Shown piece by piece: positions 9,136-17,349 of a DNA stretch of 62,628 nucleotides; the first letter of the stretch is position 1, and each line of letters opens with the position of its first letter. The DNA is taken from positions 1-62,628 of the forward strand of contig JANQLQ010000160.1 of assembly GCA_028280565.1 (NCBI GenBank). The letters are read 5' to 3'. The notes beneath the pieces are model-generated. The model had not been told where the DNA came from. It saw only the letters and a program-made list of their open reading frames with translations, and searched no databases. Origin of the DNA: Fulvivirga sp. (lineage in GTDB: Bacteria; Bacteroidota; Bacteroidia; Cytophagales; Cyclobacteriaceae). The position numbers were made by a program, and so were the translations under genes.

Positions 9136-11043
9136 ATGAAGCAGACACTAGCCATACTGAAGCAATACTGGGGATATGAGCAATTCCGCCCGCTACAAGA
9201 GGACATAATTGATGCCGTCTTGGCGGGGCAAGATGTACTCGCTCTCATGCCTACGGGTGGGGGAAAATCCATTTGTTTCCAAGTTCCTGCGTTGGTTAAA
9301 GAAGGGCTTTGCATCGTGATCACCCCGCTTATTGCGCTGATGCAAGACCAAGTGGAGCAGCTCAAATCACGGGGGATAAAAGCAGAAGCTATATTTTCAG
9401 GGATGAGGAAAAAGGAGATAGACATAAAATTGGACAACTGCATTTATGGAGATGTCAAATTCCTGTATATCTCACCTGAGCGATTGGAAACGGAAATATT
9501 CAAAGAGAGAGTACTAAAAATGAATGTTTCTTTGCTAGCGGTGGATGAAGCACATTGTATTTCCCAATGGGGATATGATTTTCGACCGGCTTACTTAAAG
9601 ATCGCAGAGATCACTAAAGTGTTTCCCGAGCTTACTATCATTGCCCTTACAGCTACTGCTACCCCGGCCGTCGTTAAAGATATACAGCAAAAGTTACTCT
9701 TCCACCAAGAAAATGTATTTCAAAAAAGCTTTGCCCGCACTAATCTTTCGTATTCCGTACGAAATGTAGAAGACAAAGAAGCTAAGCTGCTAGAGGTTCT
9801 CAGGAGCGTGCCGGGGGCGGGTATCGTGTATGTAAGCACCCGCAAAGCCACCAAAGATATTGCTCATTTTCTCGTTAAAAATGGTATTTCAGCCGAGTTT
9901 TATCATGCAGGCCTCCCGCATCATGAGCGCTCACAGGTACAAGAAAAGTGGGTGAAAGACCAGGTCCGTATCGTAGTGGCCACTAACGCTTTTGGGATGG
10001 GCATCGACAAGCCTGGGGTGAGGGTGGTAGTACATATGGGTCTTACCCAGGATCTTGAGTCATACTACCAAGAAGCGGGCCGGGCCGGGCGGGACGAAGC
10101 CAAAGCCTATGCCGTGATCTTGTTTAACGAAGCTGATGTCGATGAGCTCAAGCGCCGGGTGGATCTACAATATCCTTCGGTCGACTATTTAAAGCAGGTG
10201 TACCAAGCATTAGCAAATTATTATAAGCTGGCGATCGGCAGCGGAACAGGACAAAGTTTTGACTTCGATATCAAAGATTTTTCTGAAACTTACAAGCTCC
10301 ATCATTTACAGGTGTTTTATGCGCTTAAGAAAATGGAAGACGAAGGCCTGGTCGCGTTTAATGAAAGCTATTATCATCCTTCTCTCCTCCATATTCCTAT
10401 TGATCATACAGAACTCTACAAATTCCAGGTGGCCCACGCGCAATTTGACACGGTGATCAAGGCCTTGTTACGATTATATGGTGGAGAAATGTTTGGTCAT
10501 TTCGTCGGCATTGCTGAACACCACCTGGGTAAATTCATGAATGTTGCAGCCCGCGAGGTAGTGAGCTATCTTACTAAGCTGGATGAGCTGGGTATAATAA
10601 TGTATAACAAGCAAAAAGATGTGCCGCAAGTTGTGTTTACACTTCCGAGGCAGGACCCGGCGTACTTATCCGTCAATCAAACCATTTTGCAGCAAAGGGA
10701 GCAACTGGCTAAAAAAAAGGTGGCCAGTGTCATCCAATATGTCAAACATACGGAACGTTGTCGTACGGCCTTGCTTTTGGAGTATTTTGGCGAGGACTAC
10801 CGGCAAAGGTGTGGAATATGCGATGTTTGCATCCGTCAAAAGAAGAAACAAAAGGTGGTGCACGTGGACCGATACCACCAATTGATCGATCATCTCTTGC
10901 TTGAAGGCCCTTTACTCGTGGAAGAGATCATGGAAAAGATCAATCCTTCGGACCGGGACACATTTTTACAGGTTATCCGCGATATGGTGGACCGGGAGGA
11001 ATTAAAATATGATGACCTTTGGAGGTTGCACAGATCTTGGTAA
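9136..11043 (+). CDS. recQ: ATP-dependent DNA helicase RecQ family
   Basis: 635 residues. A RecQ motif 0 (GYEQFRPLQEDII) precedes Walker A PTGGGKS at 39-45 and the DEAH box at 137-140, followed by the RecQ-specific CISQWGYDFRP loop and LTATATP (motif III). Motifs V and VI (ATNAFGMGIDKP, YYQEAGRAGRDE) complete the helicase core. A four-cysteine zinc module is visible near residue 560 (one Cys in HTERC, three in RCGICDVC). The last 50 residues or so look like a short winged-helix end, and no clear HRDC domain is present. This is an ATP-driven 3'-5' helicase of recombination and fork repair. It seems to be a single-gene unit. The start is the first ATG, and the upstream gap is taken up by repeat R2. 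Confidence 0.95.
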   Translation: MKQTLAILKQYWGYEQFRPLQEDIIDAVLAGQDVLALMPTGGGKSICFQVPALVKEGLCIVITPLIALMQDQVEQLKSRGIKAEAIFSGMRKKEIDIKLDNCIYGDVKFLYISPERLETEIFKERVLKMNVSLLAVDEAHCISQWGYDFRPAYLKIAEITKVFPELTIIALTATATPAVVKDIQQKLLFHQENVFQKSFARTNLSYSVRNVEDKEAKLLEVLRSVPGAGIVYVSTRKATKDIAHFLVKNGISAEFYHAGLPHHERSQVQEKWVKDQVRIVVATNAFGMGIDKPGVRVVVHMGLTQDLESYYQEAGRAGRDEAKAYAVILFNEADVDELKRRVDLQYPSVDYLKQVYQALANYYKLAIGSGTGQSFDFDIKDFSETYKLHHLQVFYALKKMEDEGLVAFNESYYHPSLLHIPIDHTELYKFQVAHAQFDTVIKALLRLYGGEMFGHFVGIAEHHLGKFMNVAAREVVSYLTKLDELGIIMYNKQKDVPQVVFTLPRQDPAYLSVNQTILQQREQLAKKKVASVIQYVKHTERCRTALLLEYFGEDYRQRCGICDVCIRQKKKQKVVHVDRYHQLIDHLLLEGPLLVEEIMEKINPSDRDTFLQVIRDMVDREELKYDDLWRLHRSW

Positions 11044-11130
11044 CCTGGGTTCGATTAATAAAATGGTGTAAAAAGGAGCTAAAGAAGGGGGTAACCGTGG
11101 ATCAAGCCTTCATCCAAGCGCTCAAAGGGA

Positions 11131-11238
11131 AACGGTATGCCGATAAAGGCTGCCTTTCCAAGGAATTGACCAAGGTCTTATCCATGGATGGATTACACTT
11201 GATCACGAGCATCCGGAATAATATGAAAAACACAAAAC
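11131..11238 (+). pseudogene. IS982-family transposase fragment
   Basis: The frame after recQ encodes YADKGCLSKELTKVL followed by DGLHLITSIRNNMKN. This matches the conserved YADKGY..SKEL...DGLHLITKIRKNMKN block of IS982-type transposases. Only about 36 residues of the family remain. The frame then runs into unrelated residues, and no N- or C-terminal parts or inverted repeats were found nearby. It is a dead remnant; the frame around it (11019-11294) is not a credible gene. Confidence 0.6.
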
Positions 11239-11386
11239 GAAAGACATTAAAAGCGCCCTCGGGCAAGCACTGCGTGAGAAACGCCAGGAGCTAGGCATGA
11301 CACAAGCAGAATTAGCCCGAAAAGCCAACATGGAGCAGGACGCAATTTACCTATACGAAGAAGGGTGTATTTCGCGAGGTAGATGA
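11222..11386 (+). pseudogene. XRE-type helix-turn-helix regulator fragment
   Basis: A frame of 54 codons with no upstream start encodes LGQALREKRQELGMTQAELA followed by RKANMEQDAIYLYEEG, the helices of a Cro/CI-type HTH. A stop lies immediately upstream (11219-11221), and the last helix runs into a stop after GCISRGR. The only in-frame ATG lies inside the recognition region. This is a truncated regulator, perhaps an antitoxin or phage-type repressor, overlapping the IS982 remnant out of frame. Confidence 0.55.
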
Positions 11387-11429
11387 AAGGGCAGCGCGTA
11401 TGGCAGTTATAAACTGCCTTGATGAGTAG

Positions 11430-11477
11430 GTTTAAGTTAAAGACTTAAACCAGGTTGGGGGTGGTCTTTAACTTAAA
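11430..11477. other. Two mutually exclusive hairpins
   Basis: A perfect 14-bp inverted repeat pairs TTTAAGTTAAAGAC (11431-11444) with GTCTTTAACTTAAA (11464-11477), leaving a 19-nt loop. The left arm also takes part in a short hairpin GTTTAAGT/ACTTAAAC (11430-11450), so only one can form at a time. It lies just past the 3' end of the minus-strand gene at 11506 and could end its transcript, although no clear T run follows. Confidence 0.45.
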
Positions 11478-11505
11478 TCAGTTGGGTTCTATTTACATAT
11501 ACAAT

Positions 11506-13176
11506 CTAATACCAAAGATTTAAGCCTTTCAATTGACCTTCGATTTCATTATCCTTGTACGGAGATTTTTTGTATTCTTCTTTTTTATATTCAGTGGACA
11601 TAGTATCAGTGGACATAGTATGTAATTTATATTGTTGTTTTATTCCATCATCCATTTTATCTTTATCGAATTGAGGATACTTCTTCAGAAATGCTTTATC
11701 AAACGTCCACCAATCAACTAAATGATATTCTCGATAGGGTTTTGATCTATTGAAAAAGTAATTACCAGAGGTATTCCTTCTTATATCATCAACATGGGCC
11801 TGCCCTACTTTCCAAACTCCTAATTTATCAGATTTCCTTGCAGCTGAGTCCATACTAGCCGATCGTAATATTCTTACAAAATTTTCTAGATTGCGTTTGT
11901 CCAGGCTCTTAAAATTAAAAGAACCCTGGCCTGTGTTTATATATTCAGACTGCAAAAGTTCCCAAGCATATTCTTTCAGTGCCCGCATGGTTGCCTGTAC
12001 CTTTTCTTGAGACATCTCTTCCAAATGCACAATTACATCTACGTTCAGTTGATTTTTTACTTGATCAAGATATGCAATGTGTTCATGACTTAGTTTTTTA
12101 CGTAGTTCTGCTATTTTCTCTTCATTTGGTTTTCCGTCGTTTAGTTGTTTCTCTGCAGTTGCAATACTTATTAAATGCTTAAAAGATAATAAAACCTCCT
12201 CTATCAAATTTCTAAACCGACCTTTTGTATTATCATCATATAATGTCTTATCTAGTATTTCTAAAGATTTTTGTATAACCATGCTTCCGACAGTATATTT
12301 CATTTTATCACTTGTCCCAAGACAAGTCATCGGGTTGAATATGCTATCGATAGTATTTTGTACATTTAGTAGAACATATGAAAGGAATCTCAAATTTTCA
12401 GGATCACCCGTTTGTCCATTCACTTCAAACTCTCCCTCTCTCCAATAATTGCTTGATTCTGTCTGGGTTCGGCAGAATTCCTTCTCTGATTTCCTCCTGG
12501 ATTGTCTTTGACCTGATGCATCTGTGAATTCAAAGCCTGATTGAAGGTGATGTTCTCCCACTATATTTAACTTTTTTTTCTTTAGAACTGCACGCTGGAT
12601 TACCGTATTATGGAAATCATTGGATCGAATTCCCGTGTTCAATACCTTGTCTCCTATCAATCTTGGGCCTTTGGTTGAGTATGTAGTATTCCTAGCCATC
12701 GCATCCACAACTTTTTCCCTGGTGGTATCGACGTTTTGTCCATTTACTACCGTATCTCCTCTTGGGGTACCGTTGATTGCGTTATCGATGGCGTGGCTCA
12801 CCTCGTGTTTAATATTATAATCAGTATCCATGCCCGGGGCAAAATGGATGTTATTTCCCTGGGTGGTGGCTTCTGCATTGAGTTTTCCCGGAAAGGAAGA
12901 GTTGTGGGTAGCTTTCAGCGCAGAAGTATCCACGCCGTACTTTTCACCCATAGAGATGGCGATCTGTTGAAAACGAGAAGTGCCTTTCGGAACTTTTCGT
13001 TGTAGAGGAGTAGCTTGGGCTGTTTTAGCGTTCAAGGTTTCTATAAGCTTGCGCTGATAGAGGGTAGAGGGACGGTTATCTACGATCTTAGAAGCACCTC
13101 CTGTACTGGGTTCTTTTTGTATTTTACGAACGGTAATGTGCGGTAGGCCCTTAGCTTCGTGAACTTGTATCTTCAT
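11506..13176 (-). CDS. DUF4157-like protein with HExxH motif, possible eCIS or polymorphic-toxin cargo
   Basis: 556 residues from ATG 13176 (MKIQVHEAKGLPHI); an upstream extension to 13245 is hydrophobic and unlikely. The N-terminus has the VDNRPSTLYQRKLIETLN segment typical of Bacteroidota DUF4157 proteins. Residues about 68-140 form the DUF4157 core (GEKYGVD, IHFAPGMD), with a zinc-protease-like HEVSH at 124-128 in place of the more usual HELTH. The remaining 400 residues are mainly helical and unassigned, with a VWKVGQAHVDDI stretch near residue 475 and a lysine-rich tail. Proteins of this family are often found as cargo of extracellular contractile injection systems or as toxins. No injection genes are in the window, and no immunity gene was recognised. 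The gene looks more A+T-rich than its neighbours, which hints at transfer. Confidence 0.7.
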   Translation of the reverse strand: MKIQVHEAKGLPHITVRKIQKEPSTGGASKIVDNRPSTLYQRKLIETLNAKTAQATPLQRKVPKGTSRFQQIAISMGEKYGVDTSALKATHNSSFPGKLNAEATTQGNNIHFAPGMDTDYNIKHEVSHAIDNAINGTPRGDTVVNGQNVDTTREKVVDAMARNTTYSTKGPRLIGDKVLNTGIRSNDFHNTVIQRAVLKKKKLNIVGEHHLQSGFEFTDASGQRQSRRKSEKEFCRTQTESSNYWREGEFEVNGQTGDPENLRFLSYVLLNVQNTIDSIFNPMTCLGTSDKMKYTVGSMVIQKSLEILDKTLYDDNTKGRFRNLIEEVLLSFKHLISIATAEKQLNDGKPNEEKIAELRKKLSHEHIAYLDQVKNQLNVDVIVHLEEMSQEKVQATMRALKEYAWELLQSEYINTGQGSFNFKSLDKRNLENFVRILRSASMDSAARKSDKLGVWKVGQAHVDDIRRNTSGNYFFNRSKPYREYHLVDWWTFDKAFLKKYPQFDKDKMDDGIKQQYKLHTMSTDTMSTEYKKEEYKKSPYKDNEIEGQLKGLNLWY

Positions 13177-13218
13177 AGAATTGCAATTTACAATACAAGT
13201 GGCTTTACTGATTATAAT

Positions 13219-13253
13219 AAACACGACATATACTATAACAAACACGACATATA
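13219..13253. promoter_or_regulatory. Paired 14-bp direct repeats upstream of the DUF4157-like gene
   Basis: AAACACGACATATA occurs at 13219-13232 and again at 13240-13253. The offset is 21 bp, two helical turns, so both copies face the same side of the DNA. The pair lies 43-77 bp upstream of the start at 13176, where a promoter or activator/repressor site would be expected. This is an inference; the regulator is unknown. Confidence 0.4.
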
Positions 13254-13497
13254 GTGATAAAATTTAATTTTGGGCGTATACCGTGAATAGTGAAAGTATT
13301 ATATGTGCTCGTTTTCGGATGGGATTCATAATCCGGCAGGCATAGGGGAGCCAATAACTTATTCGTGTGGGTAAAAGTTTTTGCCCAAGAGATAGCCGGA
13401 GATGTTTGCATTACAAATACTGGGGGGTAGCCATACTAAAGTGAATTTAGATTGCACCATGCTAAATGCACTTCGAGGGGGTAGATGAAGGGGCTTC

Positions 13498-13725
13498 AAC
13501 TAGTGCCCATTTAGCACAGTGTAATGCGTACTCATCGAGGCCATAGGATTTGTAATTCGGGCGTTCTCGTTTGTGCCCCATGATCCTATAAAAGGGCGCC
13601 AGGAACAGGGCCCATTTTCCGCACAAAACACACTGCCAAATCCCTGTAGGCCACTTACGCACAGTCCTCAAATGTGCCGCGCTGTTCCTGGATGTCCCCC
13701 TCCGTACGCCACTTGAATTTTCAAC
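13498..13725 (+). repeat. R1 repeat copy A (module 1 joined directly to module 3)
   Basis: Module 1 (13498-13597: AACTAGTGCCCATTTAGC through GATCCTATAAAAG) runs without a break into module 3 (GGCGCCAGG, CCCATTTTCC, CTCAAATGTGCCGCGCTGTT, CACTTGAATTTTCAAC). Module 2, present in copies C and F, is absent. Small open frames on both strands here are shadows of the repeat. Confidence 0.75.
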
Positions 13726-13761
13726 GACTAGGGACTGCAGGTCAAGACAAAGGATTTAACC

Positions 13762-13789
13762 CTTACCGGGCCGTAAGAGGCCCGGTAAG
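13762..13789. terminator. Perfect 11-bp GC-rich hairpin
   Basis: CTTACCGGGCC (13762-13772) pairs perfectly with GGCCCGGTAAG (13779-13789) around a 6-nt loop. A T-rich stretch (TCCTTATTTTTTCC) follows about 10 bp to the right on the plus strand. It lies downstream of pgk, but for a leftward transcript it lacks a T run, so its role as terminator is uncertain. Confidence 0.45.
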
Positions 13790-13810
13790 ATTTGTGTTAC
13801 TCCTTATTTT

Positions 13811-13874
13811 TTCCGGCAATTTTGCATTGACATTTAGTCCATGTCAACTCCTGCCTGGAATTGACATGCCGGAA
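13811..13874. terminator. Inverted repeat just past the pgk stop
   Basis: TTCCGGCA (13811-13818) is complementary to TGCCGGAA (13867-13874), with internal TTGACAT/ATGTCAA pairs inside the loop. On the minus strand the structure begins about 24 nt after the pgk stop and is followed by AAAATAAGG rather than T's. It may terminate or stabilise the pgk mRNA. Confidence 0.35.
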
Positions 13875-13897
13875 ATTCCATAAATTGTACTCCAATT

Positions 13898-15085
13898 TTA
13901 ATCCTCAAGCGCTTTCACCCCGGGTAGCACTTTCCCTTCCATATATTCTAGTAGTGCTCCCCCCCCGGTAGAAACATAGGAGACTTTATCCCCGTATCCC
14001 AAGTTATTTACGGCCGCTGCAGAATCTCCACCGCCTATAAGTGAAAAAGCGCCATTACCGGTGGCTTTTACTACGGCTTCCGCGATGGACTCTGTGCCTT
14101 TGGCAAAAGAATCCATCTCGAATACACCCATGGGGCCATTCCATAAAATAGTCTTTGATTCCTCGATCGTTTTGGAAAAAACCTCTTGTGCCTGTGGGCC
14201 TATGTCTAATCCCATCCAGCCACTAGGGATGCTGGTATTAGCGACCACTTGCGTTTGTGCTTCGTTTTTGAATTCGTCTGCCACTACGGAATCAAAAGGT
14301 AGCTGGAGATTCACATTTTTTTCTTTGGCTTTTTTGATCAAGTTGCTGGCCAGGTCGAGTTTGTCTTCTTCCAATAGCGAAGAACCGATATTCCCCCCCA
14401 TTGCCTTAAAAAAGGTGTAAGACATACCTCCCCCGATCAGTAGGTTGTCTACCTTGTCTAGTAACTGCTCTATGATCAAGATCTTATCGGATATTTTGGC
14501 TCCTCCCATAATGGCTGTATATGGTCTTTCCGCATTGCTGAGCACTTTTTGTGCGTTATCCAGCTCTGCAGCCATCACATAGCCGGACACCTTTTGATCG
14601 AAGAATTTCGCCACAATGCTCGTAGAGGCATGGGCCCGGTGTGCCGTGCCGAAAGCATCGTTAACGTAAATGTCACCGTGTTTTGAGAGCTTTTCAGCAA
14701 ATGCTTCATCTCCCTTGGTTTCTTGCGGATGGAAGCGCAGGTTTTCAAGCAAAAGCACTTCGCCCGGGGCTAATCCTGAAGAGAGAGCCTCTGCCTCGGG
14801 ACCGATGCAGTCATTAGCGAATTTCACCGAGACGCCAAACCGGCCAGACAGGTCGTCCACCAGGTGTTTTAAGGAAAACTTTTCTTCCGGCCCGGTCTTA
14901 GGTCTACCGAGGTGTGACATGAGGACGGCAGACCCCCCATCGGATAATATTTTTTTTATGGTGGGCACAGCGGCTTTGATCCGGGTATCGTCCGTGATCT
15001 TAAAATCTGCATTTAACGGTACATTGAAATCCACTCGTATCAGTGCGCGTTTCCCGTCGAAATTGATCGTATCAATGGTGTTCAT
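13898..15085 (-). CDS. pgk: Phosphoglycerate kinase
   Basis: 395 residues, the normal length. It catalyses the ATP-forming transfer from 1,3-bisphosphoglycerate to ADP in glycolysis and the reverse in gluconeogenesis, in the cytoplasm. Visible signatures include [12 protein letters not shown] near residue 14, SHLGRPK near 59, the substrate-binding [27 protein letters not shown], the hinge [11 protein letters not shown], and the nucleotide-binding [11 protein letters not shown] near the C-terminus. The start ATG is unambiguous. It is monocistronic, with repeat and hairpins downstream and 142 bp upstream to the next minus-strand gene. Confidence 0.98.
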   Translation of the reverse strand: MNTIDTINFDGKRALIRVDFNVPLNADFKITDDTRIKAAVPTIKKILSDGGSAVLMSHLGRPKTGPEEKFSLKHLVDDLSGRFGVSVKFANDCIGPEAEALSSGLAPGEVLLLENLRFHPQETKGDEAFAEKLSKHGDIYVNDAFGTAHRAHASTSIVAKFFDQKVSGYVMAAELDNAQKVLSNAERPYTAIMGGAKISDKILIIEQLLDKVDNLLIGGGMSYTFFKAMGGNIGSSLLEEDKLDLASNLIKKAKEKNVNLQLPFDSVVADEFKNEAQTQVVANTSIPSGWMGLDIGPQAQEVFSKTIEESKTILWNGPMGVFEMDSFAKGTESIAEAVVKATGNGAFSLIGGGDSAAAVNNLGYGDKVSYVSTGGGALLEYMEGKVLPGVKALED

Positions 15086-15227
15086 AGGTATTAAAATTTG
15101 ACGGGGCTAAGTTCCATAAATTAATGTTAAGGTATGCGGGATATGAGGTTAATTTTAGGTTAGCTTAGCCAACCTAGGGTAGGGTATGTTGAATTAAGGT
15201 GAATTCTTTGCTTTTGTGATGATAGAG

Positions 15228-15857
15228 TTACAGATCATCCACCCGGGTAAAGTAAAACTTACAGGTGTTTCCGCCAGTTCCGATGGTCTCGGGCCTGTCA
15301 AATCTGAAGCCATGCTTCTCCGGATGAATCGCCTTCATCCAGTGGGTATCAAAATCACAGAAAATGGGCATTAACTCGTGCGAGTTATTGGTTTTTAATA
15401 CGTTACAATAAAAGCATTTTTTTATTTCAAGCAGATAAGCCCTGTCATCATCCTGTTTCCTGTAGAATTCAAAGGTTTTGCCATACTCCTTCTCTTTTTC
15501 CTTTGAAATGGATACAATTTCCCGGAAAGGCTCTTTAGACTGGTCTAACAGGGCACGTACCTGGGGGGTAATAAAGGATAAACCGTCAACAAAAGAATAT
15601 CTTACAATAGACAAGCACGTAGACAGGCTGAATTTTTTCTTTAATTCCCGGAATGAAGCGATCACGGTACAGGTGACGTGTAAGTGCTCGAGAGACGGTT
15701 TGTCTTGGATCAGGAACGCGTTTTTTTCAACGAGATCTTGTGTTGTAGTAAGTATCTTTTGCCGGTTTATGGAGGTGCCTTTGGGCATTTTTCGTTCTAT
15801 GGCCTCCAAAAAGAAGTTTTGAAAATATTCGATCTTTTGTACGTTTTTATTTTCCAT
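15228..15857 (-). CDS. L-2-amino-thiazoline-4-carboxylic acid (ATC) hydrolase family protein
   Basis: 209 residues. The C-terminal half has the family pattern: KKCFYCNVLKTNN, MPIFCDFDTHWMKAI and an IGTGGNTCKFYF end. These conserved cysteines and the terminal GG..C strand define the ATC hydrolase-like family (Pfam ATC_hydrolase). The named activity is ring opening of ATC on the way to cysteine in Pseudomonas, but most family members are uncharacterised. The N-terminal 100 residues are helical. No thiol-metabolism neighbours are present, so the substrate remains open. No signal peptide is visible. Confidence 0.7.
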   Translation of the reverse strand: MENKNVQKIEYFQNFFLEAIERKMPKGTSINRQKILTTTQDLVEKNAFLIQDKPSLEHLHVTCTVIASFRELKKKFSLSTCLSIVRYSFVDGLSFITPQVRALLDQSKEPFREIVSISKEKEKEYGKTFEFYRKQDDDRAYLLEIKKCFYCNVLKTNNSHELMPIFCDFDTHWMKAIHPEKHGFRFDRPETIGTGGNTCKFYFTRVDDL

Positions 15858-15958
15858 GTGATCCGGGTTTACATTTCATCCTAAAAATGGCTCGCTGTTT
15901 TTGAAAAAAAGTTGTCATTTGACAAGATCACCATGATGCGGAGGTATTATCGTTGTCC

Positions 15959-16122
15959 TTAGTGTCAAGCCTCAAATGAGGTATAGGGTAGATGGTGAAC
16001 TCTATTTTTTGGTATTGGGAAGCTCTTGACCAGTTGGCAGTGGGCAAAGGGGTAGTCGGTAAAATAGAGGGTTGCCGACTGCCGACTCAAGAAAGAGACC
16101 GAAAAAAGTTTGAGCCTGGGCT
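15959..16122 (-). repeat. R2 repeat, diverged copy in reverse orientation
   Basis: It begins with TTAGTGTCAAGCCTCAAATG, the reverse complement of the R2 right end. It continues with CAGTTGGCAGTGGGCAAAGG and GTTGCCGACTGCCGACT and ends near GACCGAAAAAAGTTTGAG, matching the R2 left half in reverse. It is more diverged than the other copies. Confidence 0.5.
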
Positions 16123-16159
16123 TCTAAAATATGCTAGGATCAAATAAGAAAGAAAATAC

Positions 16160-16230
16160 CTTTGTGATTCCTTGAACTTTAGTGCCTTAATGCCCTGGAC
16201 AGCCTCACCACCAAGCACTAAAGCACAAAG
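16160..16230. repeat. Imperfect palindrome between ATC-hydrolase-like and Crp/Fnr genes
   Basis: Arms CTTTGTG...CTTTAGTGC and GCACTAAAG-CACAAAG pair across a 71-bp span, with a 10-nt insertion in the left arm. It lies in the 552-bp gap 15858-16409, which otherwise holds only the diverged R2 copy. It may be a miniature element or transcript end; the function is unknown. Confidence 0.4.
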
Positions 16231-16409
16231 ATTTGCTAAGTATAACCGATAAAACTACCTTGGGTATTCTCAAAGCCGGTAATGATCATCGACCCCCAGG
16301 TTTTAACGGTCATTTGACAGCAATACGGATCGGTACCCTTGGCTTATTGCCAATAGCAAATTTATCGAATGATTCTGTGGCAAGTAAAAGCCAAGCGGTA
16401 GGACGGCCT

Positions 16410-16976
16410 TCATTTTTTCGGCTTTCTTAGCCTACTTAAGGAATGGTGCGTGATCCCGATCATGGAGGAAAGGTCCTTTTGTTTTGTGCGTTGAATGAAA
16501 TCCGGGAAGTCGAAAAGCTCATCGTAGCGTTCTTTTGCCGGTTTACTTTGAAAGGAAGCGATCACGTTGACCAGCTTTATAAAAGTATACTCCCAGTTTT
16601 TTCTAAGGTACTCTTGCCAGGAAGGGTGTTTTGACAGCAAATCTTCCATGTTAGACCTCGTGATGGTAAGGATATCACTCTCTTCGATAGCTTCAATATA
16701 GAACTTCGAAGGCTTTTGGAAAGTATAACTCTCCAGTTCCGTGAAAAAGAAATCTTCAAACGCGAACCAATTGGAAATTTCGTTTTCATTATGAAGAAAA
16801 TATATTCTAAAGGCACCATTCACCACGAAGTAATAATGAGAACAAGTGCTCCCAGCCTTAAGAATTTGATCCCCTTTTTTGACCTGCTTATGCTTAACAT
16901 TCGACAATAGGTCTTCTGCGCTCAATTCAAGACCGGGCGCAATACGCTTGGCAGTTTTTAGCAGTTTTTCGATCAT
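16410..16976 (-). CDS. Crp/Fnr family transcriptional regulator
   Basis: 188 residues. Residues about 20-120 form a cyclic-nucleotide-binding-type beta roll (VKKGDQILKAGSTCSHYYFV, GAFRIYF). The C-terminal part has a shortened helix-turn-helix (RTKQKDLSSMIGITHHSLSRLRK), typical of Bacteroidota Crp/Fnr homologues of 185-195 residues. No cysteine set for a Fe-S cluster is seen, so it is not an oxygen-sensing FNR. The ligand is unknown. It stands alone, with 373 bp of upstream DNA shared with the divergent oxidoreductase gene. Confidence 0.85.
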   Translation of the reverse strand: MIEKLLKTAKRIAPGLELSAEDLLSNVKHKQVKKGDQILKAGSTCSHYYFVVNGAFRIYFLHNENEISNWFAFEDFFFTELESYTFQKPSKFYIEAIEESDILTITRSNMEDLLSKHPSWQEYLRKNWEYTFIKLVNVIASFQSKPAKERYDELFDFPDFIQRTKQKDLSSMIGITHHSLSRLRKPKK

Positions 16977-17349
16977 TTTTTCTTTGGGTCTGCTAGTAAT
17001 TACAGGAAAATAAGGTTTTTTGGTAATTCAACACGATTTTTGGTCAATTATCTACCCTAACTAACGTGAATATCGTTTAATCGGCTGAGTATAATTGTCC
17101 ATGGTTCTTTTCAAATTTTTAAGGAAGTGTTTAGGTAAGAAGTAATAGGCAGAGAGTAAATCAACAGGACTAATTGTAAAAGGGATAAATTGATTAGAGA
17201 GTTTACTTGCTGACATTTGCCCCATACACCCGTTTACTATATTTATGTATTATTTAACTTAGCCTCTTTGAGAGGACACACTGATGCAGGGAGCCATGAA
17301 CAATAATATAGAAGGTATATTCCAAAATAATAATTATTCTTAAAACGTT
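16977..17349. other. Divergent intergenic region, no gene recognised
   Basis: A 373-bp A+T-rich gap between the divergent Crp/Fnr regulator and the oxidoreductase. It must carry both promoters, and regulation of the neighbour by the Crp/Fnr protein is possible. A 19-codon ATG frame (17284-17343) ends just before the oxidoreductase start but resembles nothing known. A weak 5-bp hairpin (CCTCT/AGAGG) lies near 17264. Confidence 0.4.

Noticed and set aside
11019-11294. 91-residue frame after recQ as an intact gene
   Set aside because: Only its middle matches an IS982 transposase; the ends are read-through of recQ and the XRE fragment.
13462-13883. Small frames on both strands inside R1
   Set aside because: The same peptides recur in every R1 copy and are degraded differently in each; they follow the repeat, not a gene.
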